From UMGS1590 sp900552455 (GTDB taxonomy: Bacteria > Bacillota > Peptococcia > Peptococcales > Peptococcaceae): DNA of 64,000 bases. Shown piece by piece: positions 52,042-60,466 of the stretch. The stretch spans positions 1,550,001 through 1,614,000 of the forward strand of contig OZ007004.1 in the NCBI GenBank assembly GCA_963931105.1, in the 5' to 3' direction. Made by a program: the position numbers and the translations under genes. Below the pieces are notes generated by a model, which saw only the letters and a program-made list of their open reading frames with translations, made no database searches and was not told the DNA's origin. How positions within the stretch are numbered: the stretch's first letter is position 1; each line of letters starts with the position of its first letter.

Positions 52042-52069
52042 AAAGCGTTTCTTCGGAAGCGCTTTTTTC
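52042..52069 (+). terminator. purA-flippase terminator
   Basis: The stem AAGCGTTTC / GAAGCGCTT, closed by a TTCG loop, is followed by TTTTTT. The mazG ribosome binding site begins about five bases later, so mazG may depend on readthrough. Confidence 0.75.
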
Positions 52070-52087
52070 GTTGAAAGGAGGATGCTC

Positions 52088-52696
52088 ATGACAAACGCAG
52101 AACTTTCGCCGCTGGTGGAAGTGGTGGAGCGGCTGCTGGCGCCGGGCGGCTGTCCCTGGGATCGGGCGCAGACGCACGTGAGCATGCGCAAGCATATGAT
52201 CGAAGAAGCCTACGAGGTTTGTGACGCCATCGATCGCAAGGACGCGGAAAATCTCCGTGAGGAGCTCGGTGATGTGCTCTATCAGGTCGTCTTCCACGCA
52301 GCGCTCGCTGAGGAGGAAGGCGCGTTCGATCTGCAGGCGGTGATCGACGGCGTTGCTGAAAAAATGCGCCGCCGCCATCCGCATATTTTTGCGCCGGAAA
52401 CAAACGACGCGCCGCAGGACTGGGAGAGCATCAAGCGCGCAGAAAAAGCTGCCACCCATCAGCCGCAGACGCTGCCAGCGGTGCTCCCGGTGACGCTCAA
52501 GCTCGCAAAACTCACTGCCAAGCTCAGAAAGCGTGGCGTTTCTGAAGAAGAGATGCTGGCGCTTTGCGCTGACGCGACAGAACATACCCTGCTCGCAGCG
52601 GCTTTTCAGGCAGCAGCCGAGGAGCGCGAGCTGGAATTCAGCGGTCAGGCGCTGGCTGAAAAGCTTGAAAAAATGTTGGGAAACACCCAAAAATGA
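52088..52696 (+). CDS. mazG: MazG nucleoside triphosphate pyrophosphohydrolase
   Basis: A 202-residue MazG protein. The signature GGCPWDRAQTHVSMRKHMIE, then EEAYEV and EELGDVLYQVVFH give the metal-binding EExxE/ExxD pattern. Only the N-terminal MazG module is clear; the second module of the 260-residue E. coli type is shortened to a remnant (LKLAKLTAKLRKRGV). It hydrolyses (d)NTPs and may also lower ppGpp or oxidised nucleotides. The ATG at 52088 follows AAAGGAGG; another ATG two codons earlier sits too close to that site. Confidence 0.93.
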   Translation: MTNAELSPLVEVVERLLAPGGCPWDRAQTHVSMRKHMIEEAYEVCDAIDRKDAENLREELGDVLYQVVFHAALAEEEGAFDLQAVIDGVAEKMRRRHPHIFAPETNDAPQDWESIKRAEKAATHQPQTLPAVLPVTLKLAKLTAKLRKRGVSEEEMLALCADATEHTLLAAAFQAAAEERELEFSGQALAEKLEKMLGNTQK

Positions 52697-52846
52697 TAAA
52701 AACGCGTTAAATTGCCCACAAAACCGCAAAAAACTTGTTAAGAAAGCGATTTCCCGCTTTTCATGCTCATGGGTTTGTGGTAAAATTCAAGCAAGCTATG
52801 GAGTCATCAATCAAACATCAAACAAACAATTAGGGAGGAAATTTCA
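52697..52846 (+). promoter_or_regulatory. HU promoter region
   Basis: TTTTCA and TAAAAT (near 52756 and 52779) are separated by about 17 bases. The leader is AT-rich and ends in AGGGAGGAAA before a TTG start. Confidence 0.45.
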
Positions 52847-53125
52847 TTGAATAAATCCGAATTAGTTGCAAGTGTTGCTGAAAAGTCCGGCCTGACCAAG
52901 AAGGACGCCGAAAAAGCTGTAAATGCAGTTTTTGATTCTATCACTGCAACCCTCGTTTCCGGCGAAAAAGTTCAGCTCGTTGGCTTTGGTACCTTCGAAG
53001 TTAGAGAACGTAAAGAACGTCAGGGCCAGAACCCACAGACCAAGCAGCCTATCACCATTCCTGCAACCAAAGTTCCTGCATTCAAGGCAGGCAAAGGTCT
53101 TAAGGATGCTGTTGTCGGTAAATAA
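52847..53125 (+). CDS. hup: HU family DNA-binding protein
   Basis: A 92-residue histone-like protein. N-terminal helices MNKSELVASVAEKSGLTKKD and the arm region GFGTFEVRERKERQGQNPQT carry the HU signature, and the end FKAGKGLKDAVV is typical. The start codon is TTG at 52847, fixed by AGGGAGGAAATTTCA and by the exact family N-terminus. It is probably a highly expressed nucleoid protein. A strong terminator follows. Confidence 0.97.
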   Translation: MNKSELVASVAEKSGLTKKDAEKAVNAVFDSITATLVSGEKVQLVGFGTFEVRERKERQGQNPQTKQPITIPATKVPAFKAGKGLKDAVVGK

Positions 53126-53149
53126 TCAATATCGAAATTTTACTCATGG

Positions 53150-53192
53150 CCCTAAGCTGTAGCCTCGGTTGGCAGCTTAGGGTTCATTTTTT
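53150..53192 (+). terminator. HU terminator
   Basis: The stem CCCTAAGCTG / CAGCTTAGGG is followed by TTCATTTTTT. Confidence 0.9.
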
Positions 53193-53231
53193 ATGACTGC
53201 ATAGACTTTTTCAGACGAGAAGGAGGCAACC

Positions 53232-53474
53232 ATGCGCATCGATAAATTTCTCAAGGTGAGCCGCATCATCAAACGCCGCACCGTCGCTAAGGAAGTTTGC
53301 GACGGCGGCAAGGTCAAGATCAATGGCCGCGTGGCAAAAGCGGGGACCGACGTCGCAGCTGGCGATGAGATCGAGATCCAGTTCGGTGAGAAAATTTTCC
53401 GCGCGCGCATCAAAGAAGTGCGTGAGACGGTGCCTGTAAAAGAGGCCGACAGCCTCTACGAGGTGCTGCGCTGA
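53232..53474 (+). CDS. rqcP: RNA-binding S4 domain protein RqcP
   Basis: An 80-residue protein that is almost entirely one S4 RNA-binding domain (MRIDKFLKVSRIIKRRTVAK and VKINGRVAKAGTDVAAGDEI). It matches RqcP (YabO/HslR-like), which works with RqcH on stalled 50S subunits to add alanine tails in ribosome quality control. AGAAGGAGGC precedes the ATG. Its position just before divIC is the usual one in Firmicutes. Confidence 0.93.
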   Translation: MRIDKFLKVSRIIKRRTVAKEVCDGGKVKINGRVAKAGTDVAAGDEIEIQFGEKIFRARIKEVRETVPVKEADSLYEVLR

Positions 53475-53482
53475 AGCAGCTC

Positions 53483-53511
53483 TTGCGCCGCAGCGGTGAA
53501 AGCCGTATAAT
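53483..53511 (+). promoter_or_regulatory. Promoter of the divIC-like gene
   Basis: TTGCGC and TATAAT are separated by 17 bases, just after the rqcP stop. Confidence 0.65.
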
Positions 53512-53553
53512 AGAAGACACTGTGAACATCGGAGAGCGGAAAGGAGCGCGTCA

Positions 53554-53994
53554 ATGGCGAACAACAAAGACCATAAGCTCACGTCGCGTCTGCAGATGAA
53601 AAAGCAGAGCAAGGAGCAGCCAGCCATTCTTCAGGAAGAAGAGAAAAAATGGAGCTGGACGCAGATCGCCGTTTTCATCATCCTGATCTACGCCGGCATG
53701 ACTTTTATGAACGGCTGCTTCTCGATCATCGATCTGAAGGCGCAGCAAAATACCATCGTGGCACAGACTCAGGTGGCACAGACGGAGCAAAGTGACCTCG
53801 AAAACGAGGTGTCCTATATGCAGACCAAAGAAGCCGTGGAAAAAACTGCGCGCGAAGATCTGAAAATGGTCAAGCCGGGGGAAATCCTGCTGACGCAGCG
53901 GGAAAACAGCGGCGACCAGCAGTCGGATGACGAAGACGGACAGTCAGACGATGGACAGCAGACGACGGATGAAAATGCCGAGCCGGCAGAGTAA
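53554..53994 (+). CDS. divIC: DivIC/FtsB-like septum formation protein
   Basis: A 146-residue bitopic membrane protein. A basic, glutamine-rich cytoplasmic tail of about 45 residues leads to one membrane segment (IAVFIILIYAGMTFMNGCF), an external coiled coil (LKAQQNTIVAQTQVAQTEQS) and the short DivIC motif EKTAREDLKMVKPGEILL. The acidic C-terminal tail (QSDDEDGQSDDGQQTTD) is unusual and probably disordered. It likely works with FtsL and DivIB in the divisome. GAAAGGAGCG precedes the ATG. Confidence 0.9.
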   Translation: MANNKDHKLTSRLQMKKQSKEQPAILQEEEKKWSWTQIAVFIILIYAGMTFMNGCFSIIDLKAQQNTIVAQTQVAQTEQSDLENEVSYMQTKEAVEKTAREDLKMVKPGEILLTQRENSGDQQSDDEDGQSDDGQQTTDENAEPAE

Positions 53995-54010
53995 TTGCGC
54001 CGTTTGCCAC

Positions 54011-54040
54011 TTGACAGAGGTTTCTATCCATCGGTATAAT
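54011..54040 (+). promoter_or_regulatory. Promoter of the S1 protein gene
   Basis: TTGACA and TATAAT are separated by 18 bases; transcription would begin at about 54047, which rules out the ATG at 54049 as an ordinary start. Confidence 0.75.
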
Positions 54041-54087
54041 GAAACCAGATGAAAAATTTTGAAAAAACACGGGAGGCTAGCAAGCGC

Positions 54088-54453
54088 ATGTCCAATACTG
54101 TAGGGCAAATTTTATCGGGCAAAGTGACCGGGATCACGAATTTCGGCGCGTTTGTCGAACTGGAGACCGGAGAGACCGGATTGGTGCATATTTCTGAGAT
54201 CGCTGATACCTTTGTGAAAGACATTCACGATCATCTCACTGTGAATGACGAGGTTAAGGTTAAGATCCTCAATATCAACGACAATGGAAAGATCGGGCTT
54301 TCTATCAAGCAGGCAAAGGAACGCAAGAAACCTCAGAAACCTTCACCAAGCTTTGAAGATAAAATTGCACGTTTTATGAAGGACAGCGACGAAAAGCTGG
54401 CATCCTTCAACAAAAATATGAATGCGAAACGCCGCAGTGGCAATCGCTATTAA
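54088..54453 (+). CDS. S1 RNA-binding domain protein (YabR-like)
   Basis: A 121-residue protein. One S1 domain covers about residues 5-75 (ILSGKVTGITNFGAFVELET, GLVHISEIAD, VKVKILNINDNGKIGLSIKQ), followed by a basic and helical tail. It matches YabR-type proteins that follow divIC in Firmicutes. The ATG at 54088 follows GGGAGG by 11 bases; an earlier in-frame ATG at 54049 coincides with the transcript start. RNA binding is expected; the target is unknown. Confidence 0.92.
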   Translation: MSNTVGQILSGKVTGITNFGAFVELETGETGLVHISEIADTFVKDIHDHLTVNDEVKVKILNINDNGKIGLSIKQAKERKKPQKPSPSFEDKIARFMKDSDEKLASFNKNMNAKRRSGNRY

Positions 54454-54466
54454 TGGATGACAGACA

Positions 54467-54498
54467 CAGAGCCGTTGATTGACAACGGCTCTGTTTTC
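54467..54498 (+). terminator. Terminator of the S1 protein gene
   Basis: The stem CAGAGCCGTTG / CAACGGCTCTG is followed by TTTTC. Confidence 0.85.
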
Positions 54499-54528
54499 TA
54501 TTTTCAAAATCTGAGAGGAAGGATCGAC

Positions 54529-55404
54529 ATGAAAACCGGGATCATTGATATTGGTTCGAACAGTGTGCGCATGGCCTGGCTGGAAGGCGCGCCGCATTAC
54601 GGCACGCTGCCAGAGGAGCGGCTGCGCTACAGCCGTTTCGCTGAAAATGCGACAGCGACTGGCGCGCTGGAAGAAGCAGCGGTGGCGCGCACGATCGAAG
54701 CAGTGCAGTCGCTGCTTGCTGAAGCGCGCGAAAACGACGTCGACGTGCGTCGTATCAGCGCGACTTCGGCGCTGCGCGAAGCAACCAACCGCGAAGCTGT
54801 GAAAGCGCAGATGGAGGAAGCGTTACAGCGAGAGATCACGCTGCTCGCACCGGAAGCAGAAGCGCGCTACAGCTACGAAGGTGCGATCTACGGACTGCCG
54901 CGTCAGGGCCGCAGCATTGCGGTGCTCGATATCGGTGGCGGTTCGACAGAATTGTGCTGGGGCGAGGGTGCTGGTCAGGCAGTGTCGGTGCCGGTGGGCG
55001 CTGTGCGTCTCAAGGAATCGGCCGATCGCATCGGGCCGCTCTCGCTCGCGCTGGCGCCGCTGATCCAGCAGGCGCCGAAGGGTGATAACGTGCTCCTCGT
55101 CGGTGTCGGCGGGACCCTCACGACGATGGCGGCGCTTTTTGAAGGCATGCAGACCTACGATCCACGCCTGATCCACCAGATGACCTATGGCACAAACGCC
55201 ATCGCTCAGATCAACGACATTCTCAAAGCGATGTCGCTGGAAAAACGACTGGAGCTGCCAGCGCTCACTGCTGGTCGCGCAGACATCATCACCCAGGGTC
55301 TGGATATCGCTGTGACAGTGCTCCAGGGATTGCAAACGCCGGCGCTCACTGTGAGCACGACGGATCTGCTCTTTGGTCAGCTTCTGGAGCTTGTGGCGCA
55401 ATGA
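54529..55404 (+). CDS. Ppx/GppA family phosphatase
   Basis: A 291-residue ASKHA-fold protein of the exopolyphosphatase/guanosine pentaphosphatase family. The N-terminal phosphate loop is GIIDIGSNSVRMAW and the second loop is VLDIGGGSTELCWG, with the third at VGVGGTLTTMAAL. It has only the two-lobed core and lacks the C-terminal domains of E. coli Ppx, so whether it cuts polyphosphate or pppGpp is open. GAGAGGAAGGATC precedes the ATG at 54529. The tilS ATG overlaps its stop by four bases. Confidence 0.92.
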   Translation: MKTGIIDIGSNSVRMAWLEGAPHYGTLPEERLRYSRFAENATATGALEEAAVARTIEAVQSLLAEARENDVDVRRISATSALREATNREAVKAQMEEALQREITLLAPEAEARYSYEGAIYGLPRQGRSIAVLDIGGGSTELCWGEGAGQAVSVPVGAVRLKESADRIGPLSLALAPLIQQAPKGDNVLLVGVGGTLTTMAALFEGMQTYDPRLIHQMTYGTNAIAQINDILKAMSLEKRLELPALTAGRADIITQGLDIAVTVLQGLQTPALTVSTTDLLFGQLLELVAQ

Positions 55405-56735
55405 GCAGACCAGGACCGGACGCGGTCGCAGAATTTATGCGCATACACGTGGCGCCAGGCGAGCGGGTGATCGCCGCTGTTTCCGGCGGACCAGATTCGA
55501 TGGCGATGCTGGATCTACTGCTGCGCGCGCGTGCAGCCTGTGGCTACGAGCTCGAAGTGGCGCACATCCACCATCATCTGCGCGCTGCTTCTGACGAAGA
55601 GTGGCGCTTTGTCGAGCAATATTGCCAGGCGCGCGGCGTGCGTTTTCACGGCTGTCACGTGCAGGTGCGCGAAAAAGCGCAGAGGCGGAGCCTTGAAGCA
55701 GCGGCGCACACGTTGCGTCATGCGGCGCTGGCGGAAATCTTGCAGGAGCGCCAGGCGCAGTGGCTGGCGCTGGCGCATCAGGCCGACGACCGCGCTGAAA
55801 CAGTGCTGATGAATATTCTGCGCGGCACGAGCGTGCAGGGACTTGCAGCCATGCCGGCGCGAGACGGCAATATTTTGCGGCCGCTTCTGTCGTTTACAAA
55901 AGCGGAGCTTGAAGCCTATTGCGCAGCGCAGGAGATTCCTTTTGTGGTCGACGAGAGCAACGCCGACACGACGATCCTGCGCAATCGTTTGCGGCACAAG
56001 CTGCTGCCGGAGCTGGCGACCTACAATCCGCAGATTGTTCAGGCGCTGAACCGGCTCGCTGAAAGCAGCGCGCGCGACAGCGATTTTCTGCGTGCGCGTG
56101 CTGAGAAGCTGTGTGCGCAGGCTGCGGTTTTTCGTGCAGGCGGCTGGTGTCTGCTTGAGCGCGCAGCGCTCGCCGAGGCGCACGAGGCTGAGACAGCGAC
56201 GCTCATTCGCCAGCTCGCTCAGCGTTACGCCAGCGGACGCGGCAATCTGCGCTTTGAGATGGTGGAGGCTGCGCTTGCGCGTATCCGCGCCGGGGAAGGA
56301 CGCGCGGATCTCGGGCAGGGAATTTTCTGCGAATGTACGCGGCGTTTTGTTTACATCGGCCGTCAGCCGGAGGGCGTCTGGCACAGGGACGATGACGGAA
56401 TCTGGCGCCAGGATTTTCTCGAGGGCGCGGTGACAGCGCCGCCAGAAATGATCGTGCGCGGCTACGCGCCGAGCGACGCCATCGCGCTGAAAAATCTCGG
56501 GCGCAAGCGTCTCAAGAAAATCTTTCAGGAGCAGGCGCTGCCGCCTTGTCTGCGTCCGCTGTGGCCAATTCTTTATGATACCAAAATAAAAGAAATTATT
56601 TGGGTTCCATTCCTTGCGCAGGGACCGGAACTCATGTATTATAATAGTGTTACCTATTTGAAGGTTGCGTTAAGCAGCACGATCGCGCAGCGCACTGTGC
56701 GATCTGCACCCAGAAGCGAAGAAAAGGAACGATAG
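55401..56735 (+). CDS. tilS: tRNA(Ile)-lysidine synthase
   Basis: A 444-residue enzyme that converts cytidine 34 of the AUA-reading tRNA-Ile to lysidine. The ATP-binding PP-loop is AAVSGGPDSMAMLDLLL, followed by EVAHIHHHLR and the LAHQADDRAETVLMNILRGT motif. The C-terminal TilS domain includes GRKRLKKIFQEQALPPCLRP. The start overlaps the ppx stop (ATGA). The gene usually found between tilS and ftsH, hpt, is absent; ftsH begins nine bases after the tilS stop. Confidence 0.95.
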   Translation: MSRPGPDAVAEFMRIHVAPGERVIAAVSGGPDSMAMLDLLLRARAACGYELEVAHIHHHLRAASDEEWRFVEQYCQARGVRFHGCHVQVREKAQRRSLEAAAHTLRHAALAEILQERQAQWLALAHQADDRAETVLMNILRGTSVQGLAAMPARDGNILRPLLSFTKAELEAYCAAQEIPFVVDESNADTTILRNRLRHKLLPELATYNPQIVQALNRLAESSARDSDFLRARAEKLCAQAAVFRAGGWCLLERAALAEAHEAETATLIRQLAQRYASGRGNLRFEMVEAALARIRAGEGRADLGQGIFCECTRRFVYIGRQPEGVWHRDDDGIWRQDFLEGAVTAPPEMIVRGYAPSDAIALKNLGRKRLKKIFQEQALPPCLRPLWPILYDTKIKEIIWVPFLAQGPELMYYNSVTYLKVALSSTIAQRTVRSAPRSEEKER

Positions 56736-56744
56736 GAGGAATCT

Positions 56745-58931
56745 ATGAAGCGATCAGTATGGAAAAGCTTTGCGGTTTACCTCGTGATCTTTCTCCTGTT
56801 CTTTTCCATGATAGAGTTTTTCAACACAAATACCCCGGCTGAAGAAGAGCCAACGCGCGTCTACGGGGAAAATTATACCGAATTCATGGAAAATGTCGAC
56901 AAGGGGAACGTGAAACAGGTAACCATCACAACCTACGACAATTACCAGACCATCGAAGGGACGACGATCGACGGCGAAGAATTCAACATGCCGATCTCGA
57001 AGAACGACGACAATCTCGCTGAACGACTCGCAGCAGAAGGCGTTGATGTGACGCAGGCGAAAACGCCGGAACCATCAGCGCTGATGAGCCTGCTCAGTTC
57101 GCTCCTGCCGGTGCTCTTGTTGGTAGGTCTGTTCTTCTTCTTTATGAGCTCGACCCAGGGTGGCGGAGGCAAGATGAACCAGTTTGGCAAGAGCAAGGCC
57201 CGCGTCACCGTCGACAGCCAGAACCGCGTCACCTTTGCCGACGTGGCTGGTGCTGACGAGGTCAAGGAAGAACTCGAGGAAGTCGTCGACTTTCTCAAGA
57301 AACCACAGAAATTCAAATCCATCGGTGCCAAGATCCCGAAGGGCGTGCTGCTCTTTGGCCCTCCTGGGACCGGTAAAACCCTGCTCGCCCGCGCAGTAGC
57401 CGGCGAAGCAGGCGTGCCGTTCTTCTCCATCAGCGGCTCGGATTTCGTTGAGATGTTCGTCGGTGTCGGCGCAAGCCGCGTCCGCGATCTCTTCGACCAG
57501 GCCAAGAAGAACAGCCCATGCATCATCTTCATCGACGAGATCGATGCCGTCGGGCGCCAGCGTGGCGCCGGTGTCGGCGGCGGTCACGATGAACGTGAGC
57601 AGACACTGAACCAGCTCCTCGTTGAGATGGACGGCTTCGACGCCAACGAAGGGATCATCATCCTCGCTGCCACAAACCGCCCGGATATTCTCGACCCAGC
57701 GCTCCTGCGTCCAGGCCGTTTCGACCGTCAGGTCACCGTCGGCCGTCCGGATGTGCGCGGGCGAGAAGAGATCCTCGGGGTTCACACCCGCAACAAACCG
57801 CTTTCTGCGGAAGTTGATCTTGCTGTCATCGCCAAGCAGACCGCTGGCTTCACCGGGGCAGATCTGGCAAACCTCGTGAACGAAGCAGCGCTGCTTGCAG
57901 CGCGTGAAAATCGCACGAAGATCACCCAGGAAGATCTGGAGAAATCCATCGAGCGCGTTGTCGCCGGACCGGAAAAGAAAAACCGCGCCAAGATCAGCGA
58001 CGCCGAGCTCAACCTCGTCAGTTACCACGAAGGTGGACATGCTGTCATCGGTCACTTCCTCGAAGGCTGTGATCCGATCCACAAGGTTTCGATCATTCCA
58101 CGCGGCCAGGCTGGCGGCTACACCATGAGCCTGCCGATCGAGGATCGCAATTACATGACGCGCAGCCATCTTCTCGACGAAGTCACGATGATGCTCGGCG
58201 GCCGCGTCGCCGAAGAGATCGTCCTCGGCGAGATCTCCACCGGCGCATCCAACGACATTGAACGCGCGACGAAAACCATCCGTCAGATGGTCACCCGCTG
58301 GGGCATGAGCGACGAGCTCGGCACCATCACCTTCGGCGAAGATCAGGAGCAGGTCTTCCTTGGCCGCGACCTTGGTCACAACCGCAACTACTCCGAGGCC
58401 ATCGCCTTCTCCATTGACAAGGAAGTCAAGCGCATCATGGACGAATGCCACAAGCGTGCGCATCAGATCCTTACTGAGCACCGCGACAAGCTCGATGCTG
58501 TCGCCACCGCGCTGAAAGAGCGCGAAGTTCTGAACGCGTTTGAATTCCAGGGTGTCATGGACGGCAAGCCACTCGAGCAGATCGACAAGGAAGAAGCAGA
58601 ATACCTCGCCAAGATCAACGAAGAAAAGCAGCGCAAGATTGAAGAAGCTGCCCAGCGCGAGAAAGAACAGCCTGTCGAAAAATCCAACGTCGCCCATGTC
58701 GACGAAGTCCCATCCGCAGAACCATTCTCCTTCGAGCAATGGGTCCGCGCCGAAGAGCCAAAGCCTGAAAAAACACAGGCTCCTGCCGCTGAGCCGGAAG
58801 AAACCGAGCAGCCGCAGACAAAGGCGCCAACGCCATGGTGGGAAAAGCGTCAGACACAGACGAAGTCAGACGACGACACCACAAATCTTGGCCTGCCATC
58901 CCAGCAGGATGACGAGGACGAGAAAAAATAA
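56745..58931 (+). CDS. ftsH: ATP-dependent zinc metalloprotease FtsH
   Basis: A 728-residue membrane protease for quality control. Two membrane segments (residues about 8-27 and 105-128) flank the periplasmic domain. The AAA+ module has Walker A FGPPGTGKTLLARA, Walker B IIFIDEIDAVG and the second region of homology NRPDILDPALLRPGRFDRQ. The zinc site reads HEGGH, a conservative change from the usual HEAGH. The last 90 residues form a charged, proline-rich tail not found in most FtsH proteins. TAGGAGGAATCT precedes the ATG. A strong terminator follows. Confidence 0.97.
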   Translation: MKRSVWKSFAVYLVIFLLFFSMIEFFNTNTPAEEEPTRVYGENYTEFMENVDKGNVKQVTITTYDNYQTIEGTTIDGEEFNMPISKNDDNLAERLAAEGVDVTQAKTPEPSALMSLLSSLLPVLLLVGLFFFFMSSTQGGGGKMNQFGKSKARVTVDSQNRVTFADVAGADEVKEELEEVVDFLKKPQKFKSIGAKIPKGVLLFGPPGTGKTLLARAVAGEAGVPFFSISGSDFVEMFVGVGASRVRDLFDQAKKNSPCIIFIDEIDAVGRQRGAGVGGGHDEREQTLNQLLVEMDGFDANEGIIILAATNRPDILDPALLRPGRFDRQVTVGRPDVRGREEILGVHTRNKPLSAEVDLAVIAKQTAGFTGADLANLVNEAALLAARENRTKITQEDLEKSIERVVAGPEKKNRAKISDAELNLVSYHEGGHAVIGHFLEGCDPIHKVSIIPRGQAGGYTMSLPIEDRNYMTRSHLLDEVTMMLGGRVAEEIVLGEISTGASNDIERATKTIRQMVTRWGMSDELGTITFGEDQEQVFLGRDLGHNRNYSEAIAFSIDKEVKRIMDECHKRAHQILTEHRDKLDAVATALKEREVLNAFEFQGVMDGKPLEQIDKEEAEYLAKINEEKQRKIEEAAQREKEQPVEKSNVAHVDEVPSAEPFSFEQWVRAEEPKPEKTQAPAAEPEETEQPQTKAPTPWWEKRQTQTKSDDDTTNLGLPSQQDDEDEKK

Positions 58932-58941
58932 GCACAAAAGC

Positions 58942-58985
58942 GGCCCGCTGCCGATGAGCGATCATCGGCAGCGGGCCATTTTTTG
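58942..58985 (+). terminator. ppx-tilS-ftsH terminator
   Basis: A 16-base-pair stem GGCCCGCTGCCGATGA / TCATCGGCAGCGGGCC is followed by ATTTTTTG. The A run before it on the plus strand is short, so it mostly serves the plus strand. Confidence 0.95.
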
Positions 58986-58992
58986 TGTCAGA

Positions 58993-59412
58993 TTATTCTT
59001 TTTCGCGCGAATGTCTGGTGATGCTGCGTGCGAGCGTCAGTCCAAAGAGCAGTACGAAAAGGTAGCAGCTTTCGAGCGGCGCGTAGACGTTGCTCATCGT
59101 GCCGTAAACACGAGCGCCATTATGGTACATCGGCAGTGTGAAGCGGAGCGATGCGTAAAACGCGAGCGCGGCGGCGAGGAGATAGATGAGCGCTGCCGGG
59201 ATGCTGGCGTATTTTTCTGCGACGAGCCAGCGGCTGGCGATGCCGCAGAGGAGCCATGGAGCGAATACAAGCGCGAGATTGCGCCAGAAGTTGTAGACTG
59301 AAAAATGTCTGACGTTATCCCATCGACCAAGTTCGGCGAGATAATCAAAGCCGGTGAAGATCAGCCAGAAAAGCACGCTGGTTCCGAGGGCGACGAGAAT
59401 GGAGCGTTTCAT
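58993..59412 (-). CDS. Small four-helix membrane protein of unknown function
   Basis: A 139-residue protein with about four hydrophobic segments (SILVALGTSVLFWLIFTGF, LALVFAPWLLCGIA, ALIYLLAAALAFYA and LFVLLFGLTLA) and a basic C-terminus. I do not recognise the family. On the minus strand AAGGAGGTGCCC precedes the ATG at 59412. It converges on ftsH and is divergent from nfnA, so it is monocistronic. Confidence 0.7.
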   Translation of the reverse strand: MKRSILVALGTSVLFWLIFTGFDYLAELGRWDNVRHFSVYNFWRNLALVFAPWLLCGIASRWLVAEKYASIPAALIYLLAAALAFYASLRFTLPMYHNGARVYGTMSNVYAPLESCYLFVLLFGLTLARSITRHSREKE

Positions 59413-59608
59413 AGTGGGCACCTCCTTGGAATGGGGGAGCGATGCTTACAGAAAAATCTTATTTGCTTTTATTTTACCCAACGGCGCGGTGGCTGACAAT
59501 AAGAAATGAATATTCAGCGAAAATCACAAAGCTTCTTTATAAATACGTGCATCTGCTATATAATAAAAGCAGTGATTCAGTGATCATCTAGAGAAAGAAG
59601 GTACGAAA
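59413..59608. promoter_or_regulatory. Divergent region between the membrane protein and nfnA genes
   Basis: An AT-rich plus-strand stretch with TATAAT at about 59560-59565 inside CTGCTATATAATAAAAGCAG, which is itself a partial inverted repeat. A clear -35 box or Rex operator was not found. Confidence 0.35.
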
Positions 59609-60466
59609 GTGTATAAAATTGTCGATTATAAACACCTCGGCGGCCAGACCCACGAATTGGTCGTCGAAGCGCCTCAGCTTGCAAAAAAGGCGAAAGCCGG
59701 TCAGTTTCTGATCGTGCGCATCGGTGAAGGGGATGAACGCATTCCGTTGACCATCGCTGACCACGATGCTGAAGCAGGCACTGTGACGATCGTCATCCAG
59801 GCGGTCGGCCTTTCTACGAAAAAAATCGTGGCCATGCGTCCTGGTGATGCATTTGCGGACGTTGTCGGCCCACTCGGCCAGGCCAGCGAGATCGAAAACT
59901 ATGGCACCGTTGTCATCGTTGGCGGCGGTGTTGGCATCGCGCCAATCTATCCGATCGCCCGCGATCTCAAGCTCGCCGGCAACCGCGTCATCGCCATCAT
60001 CGGCGCAAAAACGAAGGATCTGCTCTTCTGGGAAGACAAGCTCGCTGCGGCTGTTGACGAAGTGCGCATCGCCACCGATGACGGCTCCGTCGGCCACAAG
60101 GGCTTCGTCACCGATCTTCTCGCCGAAGCCTGCGACACGGAAAAAGTGGACATTGTCTGGGCCATCGGGCCAATGATCATGATGTACAACTGTGTCAAGG
60201 TGACGAAGGAACGCGGCATCCGCTCCATCGTCAGCATGAACCCAGTGATGATCGACGGCACCGGCATGTGCGGCGGCTGCCGCGTGCGCGTGGGCAACGA
60301 AACGAAATTCGCCTGCGTCGACGGGCCAGAATTCGACGGCGATCTCATTGATTTTGACCTCGCTATGAAACGCAGCCGTTTCATGCGTGACAAGGAAGCA
60401 GAAGCCGTCGAGCACGATCATGAATGCAACCTCGGACTGCATCACAACGAAGGAGGCGCAAACTAA
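59609..60466 (+). CDS. nfnA: NADH-dependent ferredoxin:NADP oxidoreductase, small subunit (NfnA)
   Basis: A 285-residue flavoprotein of the ferredoxin-NADP reductase fold, the small subunit of the electron-bifurcating NfnAB complex (also called sulfide dehydrogenase beta or GltB-like). The FAD region is RIPLTIADHD, the NAD region VVIVGGGVGIAPIYPIAR, and the C-terminal [2Fe-2S] cluster site is GTGMCGGCRVRVGNETKFAC. The start is a GTG at 59609, preceded by AGAAAGAAGG. Its TAA overlaps the nfnB ATG. It links NADH, NADPH and ferredoxin pools in anaerobes. Confidence 0.93.
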   Translation: MYKIVDYKHLGGQTHELVVEAPQLAKKAKAGQFLIVRIGEGDERIPLTIADHDAEAGTVTIVIQAVGLSTKKIVAMRPGDAFADVVGPLGQASEIENYGTVVIVGGGVGIAPIYPIARDLKLAGNRVIAIIGAKTKDLLFWEDKLAAAVDEVRIATDDGSVGHKGFVTDLLAEACDTEKVDIVWAIGPMIMMYNCVKVTKERGIRSIVSMNPVMIDGTGMCGGCRVRVGNETKFACVDGPEFDGDLIDFDLAMKRSRFMRDKEAEAVEHDHECNLGLHHNEGGAN